A DNA stretch of 64,000 nucleotides from G965216695 sp965216695 (GCA_965216695.1 OZ244212.1:3658001-3722000); one strand, 5' to 3'; shown: positions 51,359 to 60,896, numbered from the stretch's first letter. Numbers and translations: made by a program. Notes: generated from the letters alone by a model not told the origin.

Positions 51359-52525
51359 ATGGTGGAACGGCCGAGGACAGCGAAGGTAGCCGGGCAACCG
51401 GCTGATCTCTTGGACGCGGCGGTGGAGGCGCTGCTGACGCGCGCTCGCCGGGAAGTAGACGAGGGCCTCTTGCCCTCGGTTCAGATCGCGCTGGCGCACG
51501 AGGGTCAGATCGTGCTCCAGCAGAGCTACGGTGCAGCGGACAATCAGTCGTTATGCTGCATTTTCTCGGCGACCAAGGCGGTGACATCCGCTGCGGCCTG
51601 GTTGCTGATACAGGACGGCCGCCTGTCGCTTGACGAGCGGGTAGGGGAGCGGATTCCCGAGTTTGCAAGCCATGGCAAGGACGCGGTGCAGGTGCACCAT
51701 CTTCTCACCCATTCTGCGGGCTTTCCGCACGCGCCCTTTCGCCCGCTGGACTGGGAGGACACCGCCGTTCGCCGCGAGCGGTACCGCCAGTGGCGCCTCG
51801 ATTGGCCGCCGGGATCCCGGTTCGAGTATCACCCGTCGTCGTCGATGTGGGTTGTTGCAGAGCTGATCGAGCGCGCGTCGGGACTGTCGTTTCACGAGTT
51901 TGTCCGCACACGGGTGATCGAACCGCTCGGTCTGTCGAACTTTTTCGTCGGTTTGCCGGCGGCACAGCAACACCGCGTTCTGCCGTTACAACACGTGGGC
52001 GATGCGCTCACGTCGACCGACTACGAACGGCTGGGCATTCCGGAGCCGCCTGCTACCGAGGTAACCGAAGAAGCGATCCTCAACTTCAACAAGCCGGAGG
52101 TGCAGGCGGTGGGTGTGCCCGGGGGCGGGGGTTTCGCCAATGCCGCCGACCTGGCGCTGTTCTATCAGGGCCTGCTGCATGGAGGGCGGCACGGCGGGGA
52201 GCGAATCTGGCAGCCGACTATGCTCGAGCGCGCGCGCAGCGTGCGCTACCCGGAACACCGGGATCCGCTGTTCGGCACCCTAGCCAACCGCGGTCTTGGC
52301 ATTGTGATCGCCGGGGATGATCAACGCAGCTACCGGGGATTCGGCAAAACCAATTCCGCACTGGCGTTCGGTCACAACGGCGCCGGGGGCCAGCTGGCGT
52401 GGGCGGATCCGGCGACCGGGTTGTCGCTTGCGTATCTAACGCCGGGTCACGACCGTAACGCCATACGCCAGGCTCGACGTGGGGTGGCGCTCGGTAGCCT
52501 AGCGGCGGTTTGCGTCGCGGCCTGA
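51359..52525 (+). CDS. Serine hydrolase, beta-lactamase-fold (second copy in window)
   Basis: A 388-residue class C-like hydrolase. SxxK is Ser70-Ala-Thr-Lys73 (FSATKAV); FEYHPSSSMWV has the Tyr; VHHLLTHSAGF and GHNGAGGQLAWADP mark the rest of the fold. No signal peptide is seen, so the likely role is a cytoplasmic esterase. The start at 51359 has GGAGTAAGG upstream; the frame would run back into the MITE-like element otherwise. It overlaps apbE by one base. Confidence 0.9.
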   Translation: MVERPRTAKVAGQPADLLDAAVEALLTRARREVDEGLLPSVQIALAHEGQIVLQQSYGAADNQSLCCIFSATKAVTSAAAWLLIQDGRLSLDERVGERIPEFASHGKDAVQVHHLLTHSAGFPHAPFRPLDWEDTAVRRERYRQWRLDWPPGSRFEYHPSSSMWVVAELIERASGLSFHEFVRTRVIEPLGLSNFFVGLPAAQQHRVLPLQHVGDALTSTDYERLGIPEPPATEVTEEAILNFNKPEVQAVGVPGGGGFANAADLALFYQGLLHGGRHGGERIWQPTMLERARSVRYPEHRDPLFGTLANRGLGIVIAGDDQRSYRGFGKTNSALAFGHNGAGGQLAWADPATGLSLAYLTPGHDRNAIRQARRGVALGSLAAVCVAA

Positions 52526-53502
52526 TGCTGCGCCGCACCCTGACACGCCTGGTGGCCTGCGCGGCAATCGCCGTCTGCCCGGCGGGTGCCGCGGAGTGGC
52601 ACCGTCAGGTGACCGAGGCGATGGGAACCCGAATCGAAGCGGAGGTTTGGCATGCCGACCCACGCGTCGCGCGCACGGCGCTGGAGCTCGTAAGCGCTGA
52701 GATGGCGCGCGTGGAACGAACATTCAGCCCGCATCTGCCTGACAGCGAATTGTCAGTGCTGAATCGGCTTAGTTACCCGGGCCCTGTGAAAGTGAGCGAC
52801 GAGATGCGGGCGCTGCTGAGCGCAAGTCGTAAGGTGGCCGAGTTGACCGGCGGTGCGTTCGACATCACCTATGCGTCGGCCGGTCACCTTTACGACTATC
52901 GTGCGGGCAAGCGCCCGGCGGCGGCGCAGCTCGAACGCGCCCGCGATGCGATCGACTATCGCCACGTGAAACTGGATGGCTCGCAGGTATCGTTCGCTCG
53001 GGCCGGGGTGACGATCGATCTGGGTGGCATTGCGAAGGGTCACGCGGTCGACCGCTCGATCGAACGGCTGCGCTCGATCGGAATTCGGCACGCGATGGTT
53101 GCCGCTGGCGGTGACAGCCGACTGCTGGGCGATCGCCGTGGAGAGCCCTGGACGGTGGCTGTCCGTCATCCACGCCGGCAAGGCGAGGTAGCGGCCATCC
53201 TGCCTCTGTTCGACACGGCGATATCGACGTCCGGTGACTACGAACGCTTTTTCGAGGAGGACGGCGAGCGCGTTCACCACATCCTCGATCCTGCGACCGG
53301 TCGTTCTGCAAACGGGGTGCAGAGCGTGACCATTCTGGGGCCTGCAACTACCTTTACGGACGCGTTGAGCACCAGCGTATTTGTGTTGGGGCTCGAACGG
53401 GGCATGGCGCTCGTGGACGGACTCGAGGGCATCGACGCGATCCTGGTCGATGCGGCGGGTCGGCTGCATTTTTCCAACGATCTGGCTCAACTCGACGATT
53501 GA
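52525..53502 (+). CDS. apbE: FAD:protein FMN transferase ApbE
   Basis: A 325-residue protein with a signal sequence (LTRLVACAAIAVCPAGAAEW) and an ApbE domain: AMGTRIEAEVW, LTGGAFDITYASAG, GVTIDLGGIAKGHAVDR, and VHHILDPATGRSANGVQS with the metal-binding residues. It attaches FMN from FAD to Thr residues of periplasmic flavoproteins; the FMN-binding protein at 27.2 kb carries a suitable motif. The ATG at 52525 overlaps the stop of the preceding gene (TGATG) and is preferred to the TTG at 52510. Confidence 0.94.
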   Translation: MLRRTLTRLVACAAIAVCPAGAAEWHRQVTEAMGTRIEAEVWHADPRVARTALELVSAEMARVERTFSPHLPDSELSVLNRLSYPGPVKVSDEMRALLSASRKVAELTGGAFDITYASAGHLYDYRAGKRPAAAQLERARDAIDYRHVKLDGSQVSFARAGVTIDLGGIAKGHAVDRSIERLRSIGIRHAMVAAGGDSRLLGDRRGEPWTVAVRHPRRQGEVAAILPLFDTAISTSGDYERFFEEDGERVHHILDPATGRSANGVQSVTILGPATTFTDALSTSVFVLGLERGMALVDGLEGIDAILVDAAGRLHFSNDLAQLDD

Positions 53503-53996
53503 TATTCGTCGCATTTCCGGGCGATCCGGCGTCAGCCGGGACCAAACTGTGACTCCTCACACGACAGCGTTCGGCGAATCTCCGTAACGTTCGCAACAAG
53601 CGTGTCGATGGCCAAGGGAAGGGGTTTCTATTCCGCGACACACCGCATTGCGGATGGCGCTGTTGGTGCACCCAGAGTACTCAAAGCACCGAGCAGTCGG
53701 CGGCATCCGACAATGAGTCGATACGTTGCAGGACGCAGCGCGATCGACACCGACGCACGGATAGCGGCGGAAAATTGCAGCATGGAGCTCGCAGGCGTAG
53801 GTGCCGGTGGTTCGAGAGATGACACCGAAGGGAACTCGGACTTGCCATGACGGCAGGTTGGTGGAATGCCGAAGGAATAACGAACGGCAAGCAGTATCCA
53901 CCGGGTCTTTCGACGGCAGCTACTGCTATTATTTTGCTAACATCGAGCTCGGGTCGAACGCCTCGTTCGGCACCGGGTGGAGTGGAGAGCTCTCGT
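53503..53996. other. Half-kilobase stretch without a supported gene
   Basis: Frames on both strands are short, lack ribosome-binding sites and show no domain. A weak hairpin (CCGGC/GCCGG at 53526-53539) after apbE and a TATTAT at 53927-53932, which could serve as -10 for the TlpA-like gene, are the only structures noticed. Confidence 0.5.
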
Positions 53997-54485
53997 ATGG
54001 TCCGTATGTCGCGCGTCTTTCTTCTTGTGCTCGGTCTTCTGCTTGCCTCCTCGGGCAGCAGTAAATCACTGGAGATTCCGGCTCCGGACTTTACGCTGAA
54101 GGCACTTTCCGGTGACAACCTGCGCCTTGCCGAGTTGCGCGGTCAGGTTGTGCTGATCAATTTCTGGGCAACCTGGTGCGGTCCCTGCCGCCAGGAACTT
54201 CCGGTGCTCGAGACCCTGCACCGCCGTTACGAAGACGCTGGATTCACGGTACTGGGCGTGAACGTAGAAGGCGAAGCGGAACCGGCGCAAGCGCTGGCAT
54301 CGGGCGTGAGTTTTCCGATGCTGATCGACGCGGGACAGGAAGTGAGCAAACTTTACGATTTGAAGGCGATGCCAAGCACCTTTGTGGTTGACCGCGACGG
54401 GGTGGTGCGTTATGTACATCGCGGCTACAAGCCCGGCGACGAAGCCAAATATGTCGAGGTGGTGAAGACCCTGATTCGCGAGTAG
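53997..54485 (+). CDS. TlpA/ResA-like thiol-disulfide oxidoreductase
   Basis: A 162-residue exported thioredoxin-like protein with a signal peptide (VFLLVLGLLLASSGSS) and the redox motif FWATWCGPCRQELP, then the cis-Pro loop MPSTFVVDRDG. It is of the TlpA/ResA type that keeps cytochrome c or other periplasmic Cys reduced. GGAG at 53984 supports the ATG at 53997; ATG 54006 is an alternative. It lies 81 bases before the TPR/ExbBD cluster and may or may not share its promoter. Confidence 0.92.
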   Translation: MVRMSRVFLLVLGLLLASSGSSKSLEIPAPDFTLKALSGDNLRLAELRGQVVLINFWATWCGPCRQELPVLETLHRRYEDAGFTVLGVNVEGEAEPAQALASGVSFPMLIDAGQEVSKLYDLKAMPSTFVVDRDGVVRYVHRGYKPGDEAKYVEVVKTLIRE

Positions 54486-54566
54486 CGATCACGGACGCGC
54501 TCGGATCGCGTTCTTGACCGCTACTAGGGATCGACCCGGCAGTAACTTTCATATGCGCGGAATGCT

Positions 54567-55085
54567 ATGCCACGGACAGCTCTGAGTTTTCTGATCCTCA
54601 CCGGCCTGGTCATCTGCCTGTTGGCAGCGGACGCGCGGGCCGAAACGCTCGACGGCGACGTAGAGGAGGTGAAGAAATCGCTGCTGGAGCTGAAGCGCGA
54701 TCTCGCGGTGCTCGAAGAGGACCTGCTGTATCCGGCGAGTTCCCAGGTGGCCATCTACCTGTCCATGGATCTGAGTGACTTCTTTGAACTGGATGCCGTA
54801 TCCCTGCGTTTGAATGGCAAGGAAGTTCACCACGCCCTCTATACCGAATCGCAGGTGCAGGCGCTGTACCGCGGCGCGATTCAGAAGCTGTTCGTGGGTA
54901 ATGTGCGCCAGGGCGAGAACCGTCTGACCGCATTTTTCTACGGCAAGGGACCGAGCGGCCGCGACTACAAGCGCGCTGCGACCGTCAGTTTCACCAAATC
55001 GTTCGAGCCCACCTACATCGAACTGGCGATTATCGATTCGATGCAGAAGTACCAGCCGGAGTTCCGCGCGCTGGTATCCCGCTGA
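54567..55085 (+). CDS. Secreted protein of the TPR/ExbBD cluster (172 aa)
   Basis: I do not recognise the family. There is a signal peptide (LSFLILTGLVICLLAADARA), a short coiled coil (DGDVEEVKKSLLELKRDLAV), and a beta-rich domain with SSQVAIYLSMDLSDFFELDA, LRLNGKEVHHALYTESQ and FEPTYIELAIIDS, perhaps a small beta-sandwich. It is the first gene of the apparent operon for a trans-envelope complex: nine bases separate it from the next gene. The position suggests a periplasmic partner of the TPR proteins. Confidence 0.8.
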   Translation: MPRTALSFLILTGLVICLLAADARAETLDGDVEEVKKSLLELKRDLAVLEEDLLYPASSQVAIYLSMDLSDFFELDAVSLRLNGKEVHHALYTESQVQALYRGAIQKLFVGNVRQGENRLTAFFYGKGPSGRDYKRAATVSFTKSFEPTYIELAIIDSMQKYQPEFRALVSR

Positions 55086-55094
55086 GACGGCACG

Positions 55095-56963
55095 ATGAAA
55101 GCCTGGCTCTGCGAGTGGATCCTGAGTTGTGTGGTGCTCGCACCCGGCGCCAAGCCGCTGGACGATCTGACCTATGGCACCGTGCTGTTCTCGTACTTTC
55201 GGCAGGACTACGAGCAGGCGCTGCTGGACGTGATGATTGCGGAGTCGCAGAACCGCCGGGGTGAAGACGTTGTGCGCTTCGACCTTGCGAAGGGGAGTTT
55301 TGCGTTCAGCGACCGAATGTTCACGTTCGCCGAAGCAACCTTTGCGGAGGTCGATGCGGCCGAGCTGACACCGCTGGACCGGATGCGCCTCGCCTTTCAC
55401 CTTGCTCGGGAGGATCACCGTCGCGGCAACTGGAACCGGCTTGAGGAGCGGCTCGCGGATCTGCGGGCGGCACACGCGGCGCACGGCGCAGGGGTGACGC
55501 ATCCTTTCGTGCACTTCATGGACGCCGAAGCAGCCATCGCGGCGGGCGATGGGCCGCGGGCGTTGGCGGCCACGGGCCGCATTCCGCTGGGCGATCCGCT
55601 GCGGGCGTATGCGCTTTTCAACCTTGGCGTATGGCATCGAGACGCCGGCCGCAGCGCAGAAGCGGTGGCCGCATTCGGCGAGCTGTCGGCGCTCACCGCG
55701 AACGATAACGAATCGCGTGATCTCAGCCAGCGCGCGAAGCTTGCGCTGGCGTTGTTGACGCGCGACGCGGGCGAATCCCAGGACGCGCGCAGCGTGGTGG
55801 GTTCCCTCCCTGCGGAAGGGCGTTACCGGGACCCGGCGCTTGCCGCATACGGCAGTCTGGCGATGGCCGACGAGGACTACGAGCTGGCGGGCCGCATCTG
55901 GAAAACACTGAGCGGTTCTCCGGGCTGGAATGCGAGCATTGCGATCGCAACGCTCGGTTTGCCGGTAACGCTGGAAGAGCTGGACGCCACGTCAGCGGCG
56001 TTGGCCGAGTTTCAGGCGGCCGAACGCCGGTTCGAGGCGCGTCGCTCCGAGTTGTCTGAACTAATTGATCGGGCACGCGAACCGGAGGAGATGCGGCAGC
56101 TGCTCGAAACCTTTCTGCATCTGGCCCGCCCGCACGCGCAGACCGTTGACGCATCGTTGGGCGGTGGCGCCTTCTGGCGCGATACGTTCGGCGCCGCTCG
56201 CTGGCAACGGTTTCTTGCAGCCGAGCAGGTGCACGAGCTCTTTCTGGAATGGGGCGAGCTTGCGCAGATGACCCGCTGGGTCGACGCGCTTCCGGAGCGT
56301 GTCGACGTACTGCGCGAAGTATCCGTCGAGCAGCGACGACGCACCCAGGTGGCCCGCCGGATGCTCAAGGACGATGCGCTGCTTGGGCGGCGCGAAACGC
56401 TGCACGGCGAGGTTGTTGCGTTGCGCGGTAGGCTCGCGTCGGTCGAGTCTATGGAGTCGCTTCCCAATTCAGAGTGGATGCGGGCGCTCGCAACGTCGGA
56501 TGAGCTCGTGCTGCTGGACCGCCTGAACGCGATGCACGATGCGGGCGAACAAACGGCAATCAACGAACGGCGGCGCTGGCTCGACCGCGTCGAGCGGCTG
56601 CAGAATCGTGTGTTCTGGGACATTGCCGACTCACGGCACGCGCGTCTGTGGAACGTCCGCAAAGCGCTCGCTTCGGCGGAACGGGAGCTTGCCGACATCG
56701 ATACACGAATTGCCCGGCTGCAGAACGCTGAAGCGGCATTCGCGCGCGGTGTCGCGGCGGACTTTGCCGCATTCGAGGCGCGTGCGAACGTGGTGGAACA
56801 ACAGCTCGCAGGCGCAATGCGTAGTCGCGAGGCGCGGCTGGGACAGGCGCTGCTGGCGGCAGCGGAACGCGAAGGCGAGCAGCTCGCAAACTATCTGCTG
56901 CTGACGCGGATCGCCATTGCGCGTGCGACCGATGCGCTCGCAATGCCGCAGGGTGAGTCGTAA
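55095..56963 (+). CDS. Large helical-repeat and coiled-coil protein of the TPR/ExbBD cluster (622 aa)
   Basis: A 622-residue protein with a likely export signal (LCEWILSCVVLAPGA). The N-terminal half has TPR-like helix pairs (LTYGTVLFSYFRQDYEQALL, FAFSDRMFTFAEATFAEVDA, ALFNLGVWHRDAGRSAEAVA). The C-terminal half has long helices rich in Arg, Glu, Leu and Ala with coiled-coil propensity (RRETLHGEVVALRGRLASVE and beyond). It resembles in organisation the TPR subunits of the Myxococcus Glt complex; sequence identity cannot be judged by eye. Its TAA stop overlaps the ATG of the next gene. Confidence 0.85.
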   Translation: MKAWLCEWILSCVVLAPGAKPLDDLTYGTVLFSYFRQDYEQALLDVMIAESQNRRGEDVVRFDLAKGSFAFSDRMFTFAEATFAEVDAAELTPLDRMRLAFHLAREDHRRGNWNRLEERLADLRAAHAAHGAGVTHPFVHFMDAEAAIAAGDGPRALAATGRIPLGDPLRAYALFNLGVWHRDAGRSAEAVAAFGELSALTANDNESRDLSQRAKLALALLTRDAGESQDARSVVGSLPAEGRYRDPALAAYGSLAMADEDYELAGRIWKTLSGSPGWNASIAIATLGLPVTLEELDATSAALAEFQAAERRFEARRSELSELIDRAREPEEMRQLLETFLHLARPHAQTVDASLGGGAFWRDTFGAARWQRFLAAEQVHELFLEWGELAQMTRWVDALPERVDVLREVSVEQRRRTQVARRMLKDDALLGRRETLHGEVVALRGRLASVESMESLPNSEWMRALATSDELVLLDRLNAMHDAGEQTAINERRRWLDRVERLQNRVFWDIADSRHARLWNVRKALASAERELADIDTRIARLQNAEAAFARGVAADFAAFEARANVVEQQLAGAMRSREARLGQALLAAAEREGEQLANYLLLTRIAIARATDALAMPQGES

Positions 56964-59779
56964 TGGACGCATCCGTGCGCCGTTCGATATCGCGCTGGTG
57001 GGCGGGTGCGGCATTTACCGTAGTGCTAACGGGCTGTGCCGGTACCGGATCGGAATCGGCGTTGGATGAACCCGCGGAGCCTACGATCGATTCGATCGTG
57101 TCCGTACTGCCGCCGCTCGAACTAAGAGCACCGCTCGAGGTGCCGACGCGCGACGAAGTGATTGCAGCGTACGATCGCGTGGTAGACGCGCTGCCGGATG
57201 AGGGTGCCCGTGTGGGCGTGCAACGCCGGCTTGCGGAGTTGGCGATGGACGTGGGCGAAGACGACGATGCCGACGGTAGAGCCAATCCTTATGCGGAAGC
57301 GATTGCCCGCTACACGGCGCTGCTGGATGTCGTCCCCGAAAGCGACCGCGCCGAGGTGCTGTATCAGCTGGCCAGGGCCCACGACGTGTCAGCGCAACCG
57401 GTTATGGCGGCGCGGTATCTCGACCGCCTGATCCGGGAACATCCGGACAGCTCACACGCAATCGAGGCGCACTTTCGACGTGCCGAGATTGCGTTCTCCG
57501 CGGAAGACTATGCCCTTGCGGCAACACACTACGGGCCGGTAGCGGCCGCGGGAAAGGACGTTGCGTACTGGCGCAACGCCGCTTACATGCTGGGCTGGTC
57601 GGAGTTCAAGTCGTTCGAATTCGAGCGTGCACTGCCGAGTTTCTACCAGGTGCTCGACGACCTGACCGCGTTTACGCCGGTCGAGGAACTCCCTTCCACC
57701 GAGGAAGAAATGCTGCGCGACACGATGCGCGTTACCGCACTCACGCTCGGTTACCTGGACGGTCCGGACACGCTCGCCACTACGATGACCGAGTATGCGG
57801 ACGCGGTGTGGCGATACCCGTTGTTCGAGTACGTGGCCGAAGACCACGTCGCGAAGGAACGCTATCAGGATGCGGCGGCAACCTGGCGTACGTTCATTGA
57901 AGGCGCGCCGCTCGACGCCCGTGCACCGGCAGCGCACGAGCGCATGATTCAAACGCTGCTCGACGGTGATTTTCCAACCCTGGTTGAACCGCTGAAAGCG
58001 GAGTTCGTGAAGAATTACGGTCGGACGAGCGCCTTCTGGGCACACCACGACGACGCCGTGCGAAGTACGTACGCCCAGACGTTGCTGATGTACCTGGAGG
58101 AAACCTCGAGGGCATTGCACGCGAAAGCCCAGGCGTACGACGCAGACGACCCTGGACGCCGGGATGCTTTCAATGCGGCTGCGGAGGTTTACAACGAACT
58201 GATCGATACAGACCCCGGCTCGTACAAGAACGCGGAACACCTGTTTCTGCTGGGTGATGTGTATACCGAAGCGGAACGCTTCGACGATGCCGCGGACGCG
58301 TACACGCAGGTGCTCGAGGGCTATCCGAAGTATCCGAAGCTGGCGGAAGCGGGGTATGCGCTGGTTCTGGCGCGGCGCGAGCTCGTGACGCGTTCGTCTG
58401 AGGAAGATCGGGCATCACGTCAGCGTGAGCAGATCGATGCGCAGGTTGCGTTCGCGCAGCGATTCGTCAACGATCCCCGCTCACCGGCAACCCATACGGA
58501 TGCAGCGAGCACGACCTTTGCGCTCGGCGAGTTTCTCGCCGCGACGGAGCTTGCGCGCCGTAGTCTTCGCGACTGGCCGCAGATGCCTGAGGATCTGCGG
58601 CGGACAAACCTGTTGATTGCCGGCCACGGCGCGTTCGAATTTGGAGACTACGTGGAGGCGGAGCGCGCCTACCATCAGCTGCTGCGCGAATCCCTGACGG
58701 GCGAGCAGCGCGACGAAGTCGAGGAGCGTCTGGTGGTTGCTGTGTATCGGCAGGGTGAGTTTGCCGAGGCCGCGGGGTCCGTGGACACCGCGGTGGGTCA
58801 CTATATGCGGATTGCGGAGCTCGACCCCGACAGCGACGCGGCGGCGCGGGCACATTTCGATGCTGTGGCCATTCTGGAGACGGCGGGCCGGACGCCTGAA
58901 GCGAGTGCGCTCCTGCAAACGTTCCGCAGCCGGTACCCTAACCATGAACTGGGTCGCGACACGGACGTTCGTCTGGCAAACCTCTACGAGGGCGACGGTG
59001 ACTGGGCGGCGGCCGCCCGTGAATACGAGCGCGTGGGGCGCACGCACGCCGACCCCGACGTACGCCGCCCTGCACTGTATCGGGCGGGCGAACTCTATCT
59101 GGAGACCGATGCGCCGGATGCGGCGGTGGCGGTCTTTGCAACGTACGTCGACAACTACCCGCAACCGCCGGACATCGCGCTGGAAGCCGTTCACCATCTG
59201 GACGAACTGCATGCGCGTCCGGATCAGTGGACGGAACGATCCCACTGGTTACGCCGGAAGATGACCCTGCGCGATGCAATGGGCGACGCGGCGTCGGAAC
59301 GCGCGACCTATCTCGCCGCCGAGGCCGCGTTTGCGTTGGCAGAACATGAGCGGCAACGCTTCGCGTCGGTTGCGCTGGAACGCCCGCTGGCAAAAAGTCT
59401 TGAACGTAAGCAGCAAGCGCTGACGGCGGCCGCGGCGGCGTTCCAGAAAACGATGAGCTACGAAGTTGCAGATTTCGTAACGGCCGCGAACTTCAGGCTC
59501 GCGGATCTTTACGGTTCGCTCGCACGGGAGTTGCTCGAATCGGAGGCGCCGGCCAATCTCTCGGCGATGGAAGTTGAGCAGTACGAGATTCTGCTCGAAG
59601 AGCAAGCGTATCCGTTCGAAGAGCAGGCGATAGAACTGCACGAGATCAACCACCAGCGAAGTTGGGACGGTGTGTACGACGAATGGGTGGAGAAGAGTTT
59701 CGCCGAACTTGGGCGTCTGCTCCCGGCCCGCTACGGAAAACAGGAAACACAGGCTGCGTATGTGGACTCGATACACTGA
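56963..59779 (+). CDS. Large TPR lipoprotein of the TPR/ExbBD cluster (938 aa)
   Basis: A 938-residue lipoprotein: lipobox VVLTGC with Cys25, followed by AGTG, fitting outer-membrane sorting. Nearly the whole body is TPR (for example AEVLYQLARAHDVSAQPVMA, AEHLFLLGDVYTEAERFDDA, DVRLANLYEGDGDWAAAARE), and the end is a conserved-looking block (FEEQAIELHEINHQRSWDGV, ending in LGRLLPARYGK). This type of very large TPR lipoprotein together with ExbBD/TonB-AgmX is known from the Agl/Glt complexes. The next gene starts 20 bases before its stop, so translation is coupled. Confidence 0.88.
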   Translation: MDASVRRSISRWWAGAAFTVVLTGCAGTGSESALDEPAEPTIDSIVSVLPPLELRAPLEVPTRDEVIAAYDRVVDALPDEGARVGVQRRLAELAMDVGEDDDADGRANPYAEAIARYTALLDVVPESDRAEVLYQLARAHDVSAQPVMAARYLDRLIREHPDSSHAIEAHFRRAEIAFSAEDYALAATHYGPVAAAGKDVAYWRNAAYMLGWSEFKSFEFERALPSFYQVLDDLTAFTPVEELPSTEEEMLRDTMRVTALTLGYLDGPDTLATTMTEYADAVWRYPLFEYVAEDHVAKERYQDAAATWRTFIEGAPLDARAPAAHERMIQTLLDGDFPTLVEPLKAEFVKNYGRTSAFWAHHDDAVRSTYAQTLLMYLEETSRALHAKAQAYDADDPGRRDAFNAAAEVYNELIDTDPGSYKNAEHLFLLGDVYTEAERFDDAADAYTQVLEGYPKYPKLAEAGYALVLARRELVTRSSEEDRASRQREQIDAQVAFAQRFVNDPRSPATHTDAASTTFALGEFLAATELARRSLRDWPQMPEDLRRTNLLIAGHGAFEFGDYVEAERAYHQLLRESLTGEQRDEVEERLVVAVYRQGEFAEAAGSVDTAVGHYMRIAELDPDSDAAARAHFDAVAILETAGRTPEASALLQTFRSRYPNHELGRDTDVRLANLYEGDGDWAAAAREYERVGRTHADPDVRRPALYRAGELYLETDAPDAAVAVFATYVDNYPQPPDIALEAVHHLDELHARPDQWTERSHWLRRKMTLRDAMGDAASERATYLAAEAAFALAEHERQRFASVALERPLAKSLERKQQALTAAAAAFQKTMSYEVADFVTAANFRLADLYGSLARELLESEAPANLSAMEVEQYEILLEEQAYPFEEQAIELHEINHQRSWDGVYDEWVEKSFAELGRLLPARYGKQETQAAYVDSIH

Positions 59780-60524
59780 CATCGCCGTAGTCGCCTCACG
59801 CCCGTACCGCCTGTGCCTCCTGGTGGTTGCGGCGCTTTCGGCCGGCTGTGCCGGAATTGGTGGCGGAGTCGAAGGAGGTCAGGGTCAGCAGGATCGGGGT
59901 CAGAGTCCTGACTCTGACCCCACCGTGGAATCTGCCGTAGTCGAAGGGGGTCGGAGTCCCGACTCTGACCCCACCGTTGATCCCACCGAGCCAACCGATC
60001 GGGGTCAGAGTCTCGACTCTGACCCCAAGCGTTTGGCCGATCCCGAGGTGGATGTCGAAGCGGCGGTGCGATTTCGAGCCGGCGTGCGGGCGATGCAGGA
60101 GCAACGCTACGACGAGGCACGCAAGTTTTTCGACGCGGTGATCGACATGCAGCCGGAACTGGCCGGCCCATGGCTGAACATAGCGCGTCTCGAATTGCTC
60201 GCGTTCGACCTCGATGCGGCCAAGGTGGCCTACGAACGGGTGCTGGAACTGAAGACGCACGACTGTCACGCGTCCAACGGCTTGGGAATCATTGCCCGCA
60301 AACGCGGTCTGTTCCGGTACGCCGAGGAACATTACCGTCAGTGCGCGCCTGCGGACGGCGGATATGCTCACGCACAGATGAACCTCGGCATACTGTATGA
60401 GGTGTATCTCGGGCGGCTTCAGGAGGCGCTGATGGCATACGAGCGCTACCTGGAAGCCGCCGCAGAGCCTGACCCACAGGTGGAACGCTGGGTAGCTGAT
60501 ATTCAGCGGCGATTTGGAGGCTGA
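59760..60524 (+). CDS. Short TPR lipoprotein with a repeat-derived linker (254 aa)
   Basis: A 254-residue lipoprotein, lipobox LSAGC with Cys30. Residues ~45-90 are a disordered linker encoded by three copies of a 26-base palindrome and their spacers; each gives the peptide RGQSPDSDP or a close variant (GGRSPDSDP, RGQSLDSDP). The remainder is three or four TPR units (AMQEQRYDEARKFFDAVIDM, LDAAKVAYERVLEL, HAQMNLGILYEVYLGRLQEA). The start is the ATG inside the end of the preceding gene; no other start gives a signal peptide. Probably an outer-membrane scaffold subunit. Confidence 0.88.
   Translation: MWTRYTDIAVVASRPYRLCLLVVAALSAGCAGIGGGVEGGQGQQDRGQSPDSDPTVESAVVEGGRSPDSDPTVDPTEPTDRGQSLDSDPKRLADPEVDVEAAVRFRAGVRAMQEQRYDEARKFFDAVIDMQPELAGPWLNIARLELLAFDLDAAKVAYERVLELKTHDCHASNGLGIIARKRGLFRYAEEHYRQCAPADGGYAHAQMNLGILYEVYLGRLQEALMAYERYLEAAAEPDPQVERWVADIQRRFGG
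59896..60026 (+). repeat. Three in-frame 26-base palindromes inside a lipoprotein gene
   Basis: Copies at 59896-59921, 59947-59972 and 60001-60026. Each is GGGGTCAGAGTC, two variable bases, and GACTCTGACCCC, a 12-base stem; the second copy has one G/A change. All three begin in the same codon phase, at intervals of 51 and 54 bases, so they do not break the frame and read as similar peptides. The same GGGGTCAGAG core recurs at 27804. Palindromes of this kind are known outside genes as REP-like elements; here they are within one. Confidence 0.97.
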
Positions 60525-60528
60525 CGGA

Positions 60529-60843
60529 ATGGACGGTCAACGGATACTATGCGCCGCTGTGTCGCTGTTCGCGTTGTACGCGGGCGCCGTGTCTGCTGCG
60601 GAAGGGGACCGGATAGATCTGGATGAAACCGTGATCTCCGGCAACCAAGAATTGCCGAAAGTCCTGTATATCATGCCGTGGCAGGACGCATCGAGTAATC
60701 CCCAGATCGAGCTCGAATCGGGGTTTGACGAACTCGATGTCTTCAGGCGGCTGTATCCGCCGGCCTATCGCCGCGAAATGCGGTATCTGGACGCGCTCGA
60801 AGCGGGCCACTCCGGCGCAGCACAGCCCCCTCCGGACGAATAA
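60529..60843 (+). CDS. Small secreted protein of the TPR/ExbBD cluster (104 aa)
   Basis: A 104-residue protein with a signal peptide (ILCAAVSLFALYAGAVSA), starting at an ATG with GGAGG eight bases upstream. The mature part has LDETVISGNQELPKVLYIMP and FDELDVFRRLYPPAYRREM and a Pro-rich end. I cannot name the family. Its place between the TPR lipoprotein and the ExbB gene suggests a periplasmic linker or assembly factor of the same complex. Confidence 0.82.
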   Translation: MDGQRILCAAVSLFALYAGAVSAAEGDRIDLDETVISGNQELPKVLYIMPWQDASSNPQIELESGFDELDVFRRLYPPAYRREMRYLDALEAGHSGAAQPPPDE

Positions 60844-60896
60844 GCCGGTTGAAACAGCCGGACGAATAACGGGACGAATTAGATGAGGAGCAACTG

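Noticed and set aside
53801..54064. 87-codon frame with several Cys upstream of and overlapping the TlpA-like gene
   Set aside because: It overlaps the start of the thioredoxin gene in another frame, lacks a ribosome-binding site and shows no family resemblance.
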